NCBI GenBank assembly: GCA_942491385.1
Contig: CALOAF010000008.1
Span: 1-64,000 of the forward strand
Direction: 5' to 3'
Length of the DNA stretch: 64,000 bases
Source of the DNA: UBA6170 sp942491385
GTDB lineage: Bacteria > Chloroflexota > Anaerolineae > Anaerolineales > Anaerolineaceae
The position numbers and the translations under genes were made by a program. Every line of letters begins with the position of its first letter. Position 1 is the first letter of the stretch. Below are positions 9,698-17,042 of the stretch, one piece after another. Under the pieces are notes generated by a model. The model did no database searches. It saw only the letters and a list, made by a program, of their open reading frames with translations, and was not told where the DNA came from.

Positions 9698-10261
9698 ATG
9701 ATCAAGATCCATTTTGGAGGTTCGCGAAATTTATCGGATGATTTTTACCCACAGGTCGCCCAGGTTGTCAGTGTCGTTATGCAAATGGGTTGCTTTGTGC
9801 ATGTCGGTTGCGCCACTGGCGCAGATGAAGCAGTCATCGAAGCTGCTTTGGGTTGTGATCCTTCCCGCTTGTCTGTTTTTGCTCAGTTCTCAGAGTCTGG
9901 TGAAGGTTCTTTTTCTGCTTCTGCTTTTATCCCGGTTTTGGCAGCTAAAAAGGCAGGTGCTCCAGTCTCTTTTTTGGCTGGTGGTCCTTTAAGCATTCCG
10001 CTCAAAGGTCGTTTAATGCGTCGTTCAGTGGTCGCCCTGGCAGGTTGCGCCGGTTCTGTTTTTTTTCTGGCCAGCCCCTTCAGCCCCGGTTCTTTAAAGG
10101 TGGCTGCTGCTGCCGTCAAAAATAATCAAATCGTTTATGCCATCCCTTGTGGTTTCTCCGGTTCTCCTGTTCCGCTCCGCTCCGTTTCTGGTGCCCGGCA
10201 GCAGGCCCAGTTTTTTGGCATCCCTTGTTTTCAGTGGTTCACAGGTCAGCCATTATTTTAA
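9698..10261 (+). CDS. SLOG-domain (DprA/LOG-like Rossmann) protein
   Basis: The start is ATG 9698, after GAAAGGGAG; the same frame is open further upstream but without a good ribosome site. The 187-residue protein begins with IHFGGSRNLSDDF and continues GCFVHVGCATGADEAVIEAA. This is the nucleotide-binding glycine motif of the SLOG superfamily (DprA-, LOG- and MoCo-carrier-like), which binds nucleotides or nucleic acid. The C-terminal half is rich in A, S and G and less characteristic. It lies in a plasmid- or phage-like module with a hairpin after its stop. It is one of the few intact genes in the island; its role, whether DNA uptake, nucleotide signalling or defence, is not determinable. Confidence 0.65.
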   Translation: MIKIHFGGSRNLSDDFYPQVAQVVSVVMQMGCFVHVGCATGADEAVIEAALGCDPSRLSVFAQFSESGEGSFSASAFIPVLAAKKAGAPVSFLAGGPLSIPLKGRLMRRSVVALAGCAGSVFFLASPFSPGSLKVAAAAVKNNQIVYAIPCGFSGSPVPLRSVSGARQQAQFFGIPCFQWFTGQPLF

Positions 10262-10274
10262 TTTCATCCATCAA

Positions 10275-10300
10275 GCCGGATGGAACCCAGCCCATCCGGC
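10275..10300 (+). repeat. Intercistronic hairpin, copy 1
   Basis: GCCGGATGG (10275-10283) pairs with CCATCCGGC (10292-10300). A 28-base block around it recurs at 10623-10650 with a single mismatch in the loop. Each copy sits just after a stop codon and just before the next ribosome site. Confidence 0.7.
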
Positions 10301-10325
10301 ATTAAACAAAAAAAGGAGTCCGAAA

Positions 10326-10616
10326 ATGTCAAATCAAATCCCCCCAACCCTAATCAAGTTTAGAAACAGAAGTAAAAAAAATCATGAAATTTCAAGTCAA
10401 GTTAATGCGGTAATTCAAAAAGCTTTTTCAGATTTTCTGGATGCAATGCCCGAAATTTTAGATCCTGAAATTGATCCTTATTTGTCCATGTGTCTGGATG
10501 AAGCATGGACTAAATTATCAAGTCTCCGCGATATGTTCAATATTGCCGCACACTCCAGAGAAAAGGATTATTTAGGTTTTGAGCAGATGGTTAAAACATA
10601 CCAGGAAACAAATTAA
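10326..10616 (+). CDS. Small hypothetical protein of a mobile module
   Basis: ATG 10326 follows AAAAAAAGGAG at a good distance; an upstream extension of the frame runs through the previous gene and is rejected. The product is 96 residues, mixed helical, without signal or membrane segments (MSNQIPPTLIKFRNRSKK at the N-terminus, LDEAWTKLSSLRDMFNIAA later). No family is recognised. The identical hairpins on either side and the neighbouring ArdC-like remnant suggest one gene of a plasmid or phage operon with hairpins between cistrons. Confidence 0.55.
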   Translation: MSNQIPPTLIKFRNRSKKNHEISSQVNAVIQKAFSDFLDAMPEILDPEIDPYLSMCLDEAWTKLSSLRDMFNIAAHSREKDYLGFEQMVKTYQETN

Positions 10617-10624
10617 AAAAATAA

Positions 10625-10650
10625 GCCGGATGGATCCCAGCCCATCCGGC
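10625..10650 (+). repeat. Intercistronic hairpin, copy 2
   Basis: The stem is the same as at 10275-10300 (GCCGGATGG / CCATCCGGC), with the loop differing by one base (AACCCAGC against ATCCCAGC). It separates the 96-residue protein gene from the next, decayed gene. Confidence 0.7.
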
Positions 10651-10678
10651 AAAAAACTAAAAATGAAAGGAATTCCAA

Positions 10679-10978
10679 ATGAACCAAACAAAATCAATCG
10701 CAATTCAAAAGGCATCTTTAGAAGTAACTTCAGCAAGAGCCATTTATGAAACCATCCGCTGACAGTCCAATAATTATTGGTCTCTTTATGGTCAATTACA
10801 GTGATTTAGATCCCAGCTGCAGTAGATCCCAATACTTCAGCTGAAGAGGTCGAAAATTTCAGAAACAATGCTTCAGGAATATCTCGCTTAGGCAAACATT
10901 AAAGACATGGAAAAATCTACAGCACTGGCATTGCTCGACAAAGCAAAAAACTTTTTATTATCACTTTATGAGGATTAA
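10679..10978 (+). pseudogene. Decayed small gene of the mobile module
   Basis: AAAGGAATTCC precedes ATG 10679. The frame reads MNQTKSIAIQKASLEVTSAR and stops after 27 codons at TGA. Downstream, other frames continue plausibly (SKISETMLQEYLA; then NIKDMEKSTALALLDKAKN and a terminal LSLYED with TAA at 10976-10978). The ancestral product would have been about 100 residues, helical, of unknown function. The 3' end overlaps the ribosome site of the next gene, as expected for an operon. Confidence 0.45.
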
Positions 10979-10982
10979 TCAG

Positions 10983-11312
10983 ATGAAACTAACCACCATG
11001 TTCCCCCGCAAATATGCCAACGGCGCAGACCTAAACGGTAATAACGTTAATGTGACCATCGATTTAATGGCCGTTGAAAAACTCAGCCCCCATCCTGGGC
11101 AGCCACCCATGGACCGCTTTGTGCTCTATTTCAAAGAGACACAAAAAGGTGTCATTCTATCGCGAACCCTGGCCGAGCAAATTGCCACCATCCTGCAATC
11201 GGATGATACCGATTCATGGATCGGGAGAAAAATAACCCTTTATCCCCAGCAAATGACCGTAGCCGGTAAAAACCGCATCGCGATCCGAGCCAAAAAAGCC
11301 GCTCAGGTCTAA
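10983..11312 (+). CDS. Phage/plasmid-associated hypothetical protein
   Basis: The start is ATG 10983, with AGGA at 10971-10974; an ATG at 10968 would overlap the upstream stop and leave no ribosome site. The product is 109 residues (MKLTTMFPRKYANGADLNGN; later DSWIGRKITLYPQQMTVAGK, IAIRAKKA). The pattern of an N-terminal FP..YANGADL motif and a C-terminal WIGR.ITLYP..M.VAG..RIAIRA is common to small proteins carried next to recombination or ssDNA-handling genes in prophages and plasmids, as I recall. The exact function is unknown. A 12-bp hairpin follows the stop. Confidence 0.55.
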   Translation: MKLTTMFPRKYANGADLNGNNVNVTIDLMAVEKLSPHPGQPPMDRFVLYFKETQKGVILSRTLAEQIATILQSDDTDSWIGRKITLYPQQMTVAGKNRIAIRAKKAAQV

Positions 11313-11320
11313 CCAACAAA

Positions 11321-11353
11321 TGCCAGCTGGTGCCCGCATCTCACCAGCTGGCA
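11321..11353 (+). repeat. Intercistronic hairpin, third type
   Basis: TGCCAGCTGGTG (11321-11332) pairs perfectly with 11342-11353 across a 9-base loop. Its position matches the other two hairpins, after a stop and before the ArdC-like gene, but the stem sequence is unrelated. Confidence 0.65.
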
Positions 11354-11379
11354 CTAACTAAAAATAAGGTATCCCGACA

Positions 11380-12150
11380 ATGAAAAAAACAGACAAAATC
11401 ACAAATCCCAATAGCCCATCAGAACTAAACAAAAAATTAACCTCGTTTATAAAAGACCTGGCCACAGAGACCGACGCCGCCAGGATCTCCGAAGTCATGC
11501 AGAATTATTTTAAATTTTGTGCATCCTTCCACCGCTACAGCGTATCAAACCAATTTTTCATTTATCTGTTCAAGCCGGATGCTACCCATGTAGCAGGTTT
11601 TCATGATTGGCTAAAGAAAAAACGCTATGTCAAAAAAGGAGAGAAAGGGATCCCGATTCTTGCCCCATGTCCCATAAAAATCAAAGACGATGAGGAAAAA
11701 GTAATCGCTCAGGAATTGAGATTCAAACCGTTTATGTTTTCGATATCTCTCAAACCGATGGAGAACCCTTACCGGATGCCCCTGAATGGAAAAGCGTTGA
11801 GAAATCCCCAGAGCTGGAGGATATGCTGATCAATTATGCGAAATCGCCTAAATATCAAGGTTGATATCAAAGATTTGAGCAGCCACGGAGGAGCCCAGGG
11901 TTACAGCGTCGGAGGCGAAATCGCAATTGACCCAACAGCCGGCACCAAAACCTTAATCCACGAGATCGCCCACGAACTTTTGCATCACAATGAAAAATCT
12001 AAATTGAGACCACGCAAGGAAGTGGAACTGGAAGCCGAAGCCGTCGCCTATGTTGTCGCCAGAGCCTTGGAACTCAAAAACCTGCAATCACCCAACTATC
12101 TGGCATTATGGGATGCAGAAGGATCAAAAATCCTGGACTGCTGGACCTGA
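11380..12150 (+). pseudogene. ardC: ArdC-type antirestriction protein, frameshifted
   Basis: The N-terminal part (from ATG 11380) matches the ArdC ssDNA-binding domain: RYSVSNQFFIYLFKPDATHV, FHDWLKKKRYVKKGEKGIPI. The C-terminal part (to 12150) is a zincin metallopeptidase domain with HEIAHELLHH at about 11962-11991 and a downstream Glu-rich helix (EVELEAEAVAYVVA). Both lie in the same frame, but a stop at 11827 separates them. Between about 11731 and 11840 another frame gives the expected VYVFDISQTDGEPLPDAPEW. So two nearly compensating indels flank a 110-bp shifted segment. ArdC proteins protect incoming plasmid DNA from restriction. The gene is broken as written, with intact HExxH and ssDNA-binding parts. 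Confidence 0.75.
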
Positions 12151-12232
12151 TCCGAGAAAACCGCCAATAAAATTCGACCCAAGTAAAATAATTACGTTGG
12201 CAAGGTTACATTAAAATCTGGCTGCATTATTA

Positions 12233-12259
12233 TTGACATAATATGTATTTTGTTATATT
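12233..12259 (+). promoter_or_regulatory. Candidate sigma-70 promoter
   Basis: TTGACA at 12233-12238 and TATATT at 12254-12259 are separated by 15 bases. It lies 33 bases before the ATG at 12292 of a decayed gene. Confidence 0.5.
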
Positions 12260-12291
12260 CTCTTTTTTTTGAAAATAAAGGATTAAATCAA

Positions 12292-12659
12292 ATGGCAATG
12301 GATCAAAGCCTGTTAAAGGTCACCGATATGTCACAGATCTTATAGCGAGCGAGACACAGAAAACAAAATACTGACTAACAATCTTACCGCACAAGCAGAG
12401 TTCCTCCACTGCAGAGAAAGCAGCAGGTTGAACAATATAACATGCTCCCAGAGAAAGTTTTCATGACTTCACCGAACCATCCGGACCCAGAAGATATACT
12501 CGGTAAACCTGGCATTATATGAAAAACCTCTGCTCCGCGTTTAAGGACGAAACCTCAGGGCTTAAGCCAACCACGCTTCAGGAGCTGAATTCCATAAGAA
12601 ACCTAATTCAAGACGCTGGAAAACTTTTCCCAGGAGAAAAAAAAGAAATTATCAAGTAG
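12292..12659 (+). pseudogene. Decayed small gene at the end of the island
   Basis: AAAGGA precedes ATG 12292; the frame MAMDQSLLKVTDMSQIL stops after 17 codons. Further on, MTSPNHPDPEDILGKPG (from about 12463) and, in another frame from 12519, MKNLCSAFKDETSGLKPTTL through FPGEKKEIIK to a TAG at 12657 read like the remains of one small cytosolic protein. The opening LLKVTDMSQIL resembles the start of a helix-turn-helix excisionase/MerR-like domain, but too little remains to claim it. Confidence 0.35.
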
Positions 12660-12782
12660 ATCTGTTTTGAAAAAAAAAAATTATTTGCTATAATCTCAAA
12701 GGTTAAATGAAATTTTAAAAATATAAATAATTATTGACAAGCAAGTTTAATGTATAAATTAATATTACAAAAAAAAATCTAA

Positions 12783-12848
12783 AAAACCTTGAACCTTAAC
12801 AACCTAATAACAAAAACTAAGCAGTCTCTTAGAAGGATTCAAGGTTTT
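12783..12848. terminator. Inverted repeat, possible bidirectional terminator
   Basis: AAAACCTTGAA (12783-12793) pairs with TTCAAGGTTTT (12838-12848), extended by CCTT/AAGG with one bulge. A-rich sequence to the left and T-rich to the right would allow termination both ways. The 44-base loop is long for a standard terminator. Bases 12660-12948 hold no gene. Confidence 0.4.
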
Positions 12849-12948
12849 ATTATTATGGATTTTTTGGATTGTTAAAAAAAATGGGAGACACTACGATAAT
12901 CATCAATTGACACTAATCCTTGATTATAGTAAAATTTCACACGCGATA

Positions 12949-13021
12949 GGCGAGGTAGCTCAGTTGGCAGAGCATCGGACTCATAAGCCGCAGGTCGTGG
13001 GTTCAAGTCCCACTCTCGCCA
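12949..13021 (+). tRNA. tRNA with CAT anticodon (elongator Met, or Ile2)
   Basis: The 73 bases form a cloverleaf: 7-bp acceptor stem GGCGAGG/TCTCGCC, D arm GCTC...GAGC, anticodon loop CTCATAA, T arm GTGGG-TTCAAGT-CCCAC, discriminator A. CCA is not encoded. A G1-C72 pair argues against initiator tRNA. The anticodon stem has two mismatches as written (T27-C43 and A31-G39), leaving three central pairs. Elongator Met and lysidine-modified Ile2 cannot be separated here. It stands at the edge of the decayed island. Confidence 0.9.
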
Positions 13022-13073
13022 CAAAAAGTAGTCTTGATGCGGTGAAAATCCGAGGATGAAAAAGACTACAATC

Positions 13074-13111
13074 ATCAGGATCATGTTGACGCATGATCCT
13101 GATTTGTTTTT
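13074..13111 (+). terminator. Intrinsic terminator after the tRNA
   Basis: ATCAGGATCATG (13074-13085) pairs perfectly with CATGATCCTGAT (13092-13103), followed by TTGTTTTT. Between tRNA and terminator, GTAGTCTT (13028-13035) also pairs with AAGACTAC (13062-13069). Confidence 0.8.
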
Positions 13112-13485
13112 GACGAAATAATTACCATGATTTATTATTAAATAGAAAAAAAAATTATTCTAAAGAGCTGAAGGGGACTATTGAAATATTAAGGTGCAAT
13201 AAATGTGATTATATAGGTTTTTTTTGATTTTTATCATACTGTCAGATCAGCTTTTTGATCTGAAAATTGTAATATTTATTTGACAAATCCTTACCTGCAT
13301 TAGGAGAAAATTTATTGGTGAGCACTAAATAAATTGGTAAACTTACCATCCAAAATATAGGCACAGCAGTGGCCTCATAATTCATTGCTCTGCAATAAGA
13401 AAAATATTTCCTCCAAAAAAGCGGTTGAAACTGAGGAATCCAATCGCTATGCTTGATCAAAGAATTAACTTTAGTATGAAAATTC
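13112..13485. other. Intergenic, one doubtful minus-strand frame
   Basis: An 83-codon minus-strand frame (13242-13493) without a clear ribosome site contains a hydrophobic stretch (FWMVSLPIYLVLTNKF). It overlaps the exporter remnant on its right and matches no family I know. It may be a remnant of a membrane protein. I see nothing else in this stretch. Confidence 0.3.
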
Positions 13486-13772
13486 TTATTCAAAAGCCAC
13501 TAGTAATGAACCGGCGTCACCCAATTCATTGAAGGGATCATAGACCTGTTCCATCTGGTTGTTGAATTGTTTGGTGAACAGATGATAATTCTTGCCACCT
13601 TTTTTGAGTATTTCAGAATGAGTGCCGATTTCGGCAATTTGACCATCTTCGATGACAATGATACGGTTGGCTTTCTTAATCGTTGATAAGCGATGGGCTA
13701 TGATGATGCTGGTAGAGTTTTTCATCAGGGTTTCCATCCCTTGTTGTATCAAAGCTTGATTAAACTTTGTCT
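13486..13772 (-). pseudogene. Duplicated 3' fragment of an ABC exporter gene
   Basis: The fragment encodes IQQGMETLMKNSTSIIIAHR, the H-loop and C-terminus of an ABC exporter nucleotide-binding domain (KKANRIIVIEDGQIAEIGTH, QMEQVYDPFNELG). It matches bases 15233-15480 closely (about 85-90% by eye), including DNA to about 13772. Walker A, Walker B and membrane domains are absent, so it cannot function. It lies on the far side of the secreted repeat-protein gene, so the gene is bracketed by two copies of this 3' end. In this copy the frame across the junction is intact, unlike in the parent gene. Confidence 0.75.
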
Positions 13773-13790
13773 AATTGATAGTTTGTTCAA

Positions 13791-15098
13791 CTAAGGTTGA
13801 TTATTCAAAATTAGTGGGAGATACAATACGTTCGGGGTGGTCAGTCGCCCATGTATATCCTGAAAAGTAGTACTAGCGCGGTCATGTTCCCAGACCGTCA
13901 AAAAGTTAACTTTACCTCCTGCAACCACAGGTGAAGTGAATTCGGCTGAAACTCCGCTGGTCGGAGACATCAGAACGAAAAATTTTCCCAATGTTTTATC
14001 AAAATTCACAAATTGGCCAGAAATTCCATATGGGCCAGTAATGCTGCTAAATTGCTGTTGCCAGGTAACCAAAAATTGTCTTCCTGCCTGGTCGCAAGCG
14101 ACTTTGGGCTTAATCTCCTCAACACTTGTATATTCTAAATGAAGAGGAGCACCATCAATAGTGCCGTCACCCTTAATAAATCGTGCGTAAATGTCAGGTT
14201 GTGGATTTTGCCATGCAACTAGATATTGATCATTTTGCGAACAATAGTCCACGGACGGCAATATTTCAGCACCAGTCCATGCGGCAATTTGAAACTCGCC
14301 AACTCCCAGTGAAGCACCCTCTGCAGAAAAACGGGTAGCGAAAATATCTTCTGTATCATCGTAAACAACCAAGTATTCGTTTCGCTGCTCATTGAAGGAT
14401 ATTTCCGGATTTACTCGCACTTCGGTCGTATGGTTAATTGTAAAATCACTATCTGAAGGGAGTAAAGAACCATTCGACGCATTTATCCTGCGACCGCTAA
14501 TATAGTCAGGAACCGAGGGGTGATCTGTCCACCAAACAATCATAAACTCTTCTTCAACAGAGTTGTATGTTACTTTAGGAACCCACTGTTGGGTAACCCA
14601 ATCACAGATAACGAATTGGTGTAATCCCTGGATGGGACCATCCCAATTGACAAAAACGCCATGTATATCATAATCACTACCATTACCTGAGGTGTCGTAA
14701 GCCCATACGATCAGATAGCGGTCATTCATTGGATCGTAAGCGACTGAAGGTTGAACACGATCATTTGGGTATGGATTTAGCGGGTCTGTGGGGCCAACGG
14801 CAAACCAGCTAAGCAACTCACCATTCCCGTTTATGCGCTGGGCGTAAATATCTCTATTCGCTCCCCACTTATTGTGCCAGACAACCAGATATTCATCATG
14901 ATTTGAATTGTATGCCACAGAGGGTAGATATTGATCATTATCCAGAGCAGAGATAACGATTTCCTCACCCAGAGATGGTTCAGAGTTAGTCAATCCAAAG
15001 TCTAATTCGAAAAATCGAGCATATGCATTTCCTGCCCCCACTGCCAGCAATATAGCTCCTGTGACCAAAACGATAAGCAAACTTTTTTTAATAGACAT
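13791..15098 (-). CDS. Secreted repeat protein with C-terminal YLPL motif
   Basis: The start is ATG 15098, preceded by GGAGG; an upstream in-frame TTG overlaps that ribosome site. The 435-residue protein has a signal peptide (hydrophobic residues 6-25, cleavage near AYA). About seven repeats of roughly 50 residues follow, each with a core like V.YNS..DEYLVVW (examples: VAYDPMNDRYLIVWAYD, VTYNSVEEEFMIVWW, VDYCSQNDQYLVAWQ). This suggests a beta-propeller. It ends in VLYLPLILNNQP, the motif also seen near the N-terminus of two decayed secreted proteins at 1569 and 3322. The function is unknown, probably extracellular binding. It lies between an ABC exporter and a duplicate of the exporter's 3' end. 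Confidence 0.75.
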   Translation of the reverse strand: MSIKKSLLIVLVTGAILLAVGAGNAYARFFELDFGLTNSEPSLGEEIVISALDNDQYLPSVAYNSNHDEYLVVWHNKWGANRDIYAQRINGNGELLSWFAVGPTDPLNPYPNDRVQPSVAYDPMNDRYLIVWAYDTSGNGSDYDIHGVFVNWDGPIQGLHQFVICDWVTQQWVPKVTYNSVEEEFMIVWWTDHPSVPDYISGRRINASNGSLLPSDSDFTINHTTEVRVNPEISFNEQRNEYLVVYDDTEDIFATRFSAEGASLGVGEFQIAAWTGAEILPSVDYCSQNDQYLVAWQNPQPDIYARFIKGDGTIDGAPLHLEYTSVEEIKPKVACDQAGRQFLVTWQQQFSSITGPYGISGQFVNFDKTLGKFFVLMSPTSGVSAEFTSPVVAGGKVNFLTVWEHDRASTTFQDIHGRLTTPNVLYLPLILNNQP

Positions 15099-15232
15099 TA
15101 ATCCGACCTCCAAAAAACTAATTGTTCGCGGTTAACTTGTCATTATTCGATTGATGTAAAGTATGGGGTTATGCCGAATCGCAGACTCGAAGACTTATTC
15201 CATATTACCATTTTTATTATTTTTTTCAACCA

Positions 15233-15460
15233 TCATACCAATTCCTTGAACGGGTCATAGACCTGTTCCATCTGGTTGCGGAATTGTTTGGTGAACAGGC
15301 GATAATACTTGCCACCTTTTTTGAGTAATTCAGAATGGGTGCCGATTTCGGCAATTTGACCATCTTCAATGACGATGATGCGGTTGGCTTTCTTAATCGT
15401 TGATAAGCGATGGGCTATGATGAAGCTGGTGGAGTTTTTCATCAGGGTTTCCATGCCCAT
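15233..15460 (-). pseudogene. C-terminal end of exporter subunit, out of frame
   Basis: This frame carries METLMKNSTSFIIAHRLSTI (the H-loop histidine) and the C-terminal tail ending QMEQVYDPFKELV. It belongs to the gene at 15393-17042. Comparison with the fragment at 13486-13772 places one extra base (G on the plus strand at about 15455) that shifts the frame just after the D-loop. Independent translation is unlikely because no ribosome site precedes it. Confidence 0.75.
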
Positions 15461-17042
15461 GTTGAATTAAGGCTTCGGTTAAGGTATCGACAGAGCTGGT
15501 GGCTTCATCCATGATGAATAATTCGGGATTCGCCAATACAGCCCTGGCCAGACTGACCAATTGTTTCTGACCGACCGATAATAAGTTGCCACCTTCCCCA
15601 ACCGGTTCGTCATATCCTTTTTCCAGTTTGGTAATAAATTCATGTGCTCCAGCCAAGTTGGCTGCTTGTTCAATTTCTTCATCCGTTGCATCCAGACGAC
15701 CAAAACGCAGATTCTCACGGATGGTACCAGAAAATAAATGCGGGGTTTGCAGCACCATCCCGATGCGCGATTGAATGCTGTGCAATGAGAAATTGGTGTA
15801 ATCTTTACCATTAAATTTAATCTGCCCCTGTGTCGGTTCATACATGCGGCACAGAAGATTGACAAGCGTGGTTTTTCCGCCGCCGGTCGGCCCGACCAGT
15901 GCGATGGTTTCACCGGGTTTCACTTGAAGCGAGAAATCTTGTAATACCGGTTTGTTGTCTTCATAGGCAAACGAGACATGATCAAATTCGATTTCGCCAA
16001 AGATTGTCCCGGGGTCATAGGCATCTGAGTGGTCTTTGACAGTGGGGATTGCATCCAGCAATGAAAAAATGCGTTCGCCGGATGCCATTGCGTGTTGCAT
16101 TTCTGCAAATACGCGGGCTAAATCCTGAATGGGCCACATCATAAAAGTTACATAGGAGACAAAGGCTTGAATACCTCCAATGGTAATCAATCCAAAATCT
16201 GCCTGCAAACCGCCAAACCAGACAATCGCTCCTAAGGCAAATGATGAGATAATTTGAACAGTCGGCAGGAATAGGGCGGAAAGCCAGGCTGCGCGGTAGG
16301 ACGCTTTATACATATCCCGCGTGATCACCCCGAATTCTTCCAGGTTACCCGCTTCGCGTCCCAGTGCCTTAATGACCCGCACACCGGTAATATTTTCGTT
16401 ATAGGCAGCTGTAATCTTGGAATTTAATTTCCTGACATTTCTGAATTGCAACAAGATCCTTTTTCTGAATTGAAGTGATACATAAAGCAGGATAGGCAGA
16501 GAAATGAAAACCAGTATGGCTAATTTCCAGCTGATGATGACCATGAAAATCATGGACGTTATGATATTCATGGCTCCCCAGACCATATCCAACAGACCCC
16601 AGGTAACCAGGTCTGCCACGCGCTCTGTATCGGATGTAACTCTGGACATGATCCAACCAACAGGTGTGCGGCTGTAGTATGAAAGCGACAGTTTCTGTAG
16701 ATGGTTGAATAAAGATTTTCTTAAATCATAGCGAATTCGCTCGCCAAGCACACCTGCCAGGTAAATGAAGAAGAACACAAAAAGTGCCTGGACAACCAAT
16801 AGACTGCCATAGATGGCGAGAATACTAACGAGTGCTTCTTTATTTCCAGGGACTATTCCTTCGTCGATGAGGCGCTTACTGAGGAACGTAAAAAAGGAAT
16901 CCAGCCCTGAGACTGCGGCGATAGCCAGCAAGAAACCCACTACCCATTTCCAGTGTGGTTTGGTAAGCCCTATGATTCTACGGAAGGTTTTTCCGGTAAA
17001 TTTTGTTTGAAAATCCTCTTCTTCTAAATATTCTTCAGACAT
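15393..17042 (-). CDS. ABC exporter subunit, 3' frameshifted
   Basis: The start is ATG 17042, after AAGGAG and overlapping the stop of the upstream subunit, so the two are translationally coupled. The product has six membrane helices (ABC exporter type I fold, about residues 35-320) and a nucleotide-binding domain with Walker A VGPTGGGKTTL, an altered signature LLSVGQKQL in place of LSGGQ, and a canonical Walker B with catalytic Glu (LFIMDEATSSVD). The frame is lost after the D-loop, removing the H-loop, which continues at 15233-15460. With its partner it would form a heterodimeric exporter of drugs, lipids or peptides. As written the protein is inactive, unless the extra base is a sequencing error. 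Confidence 0.85.
   Translation of the reverse strand: MSEEYLEEEDFQTKFTGKTFRRIIGLTKPHWKWVVGFLLAIAAVSGLDSFFTFLSKRLIDEGIVPGNKEALVSILAIYGSLLVVQALFVFFFIYLAGVLGERIRYDLRKSLFNHLQKLSLSYYSRTPVGWIMSRVTSDTERVADLVTWGLLDMVWGAMNIITSMIFMVIISWKLAILVFISLPILLYVSLQFRKRILLQFRNVRKLNSKITAAYNENITGVRVIKALGREAGNLEEFGVITRDMYKASYRAAWLSALFLPTVQIISSFALGAIVWFGGLQADFGLITIGGIQAFVSYVTFMMWPIQDLARVFAEMQHAMASGERIFSLLDAIPTVKDHSDAYDPGTIFGEIEFDHVSFAYEDNKPVLQDFSLQVKPGETIALVGPTGGGKTTLVNLLCRMYEPTQGQIKFNGKDYTNFSLHSIQSRIGMVLQTPHLFSGTIRENLRFGRLDATDEEIEQAANLAGAHEFITKLEKGYDEPVGEGGNLLSVGQKQLVSLARAVLANPELFIMDEATSSVDTLTEALIQHGHGNPDEKLHQLHHSPSLIND

Noticed and set aside
12872..13084. A 70-codon minus-strand frame containing REWDLNPRPAAYESDALPTE
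   Set aside because: This is the well-known spurious translation of the antisense strand of a tRNA gene (12949-13021).
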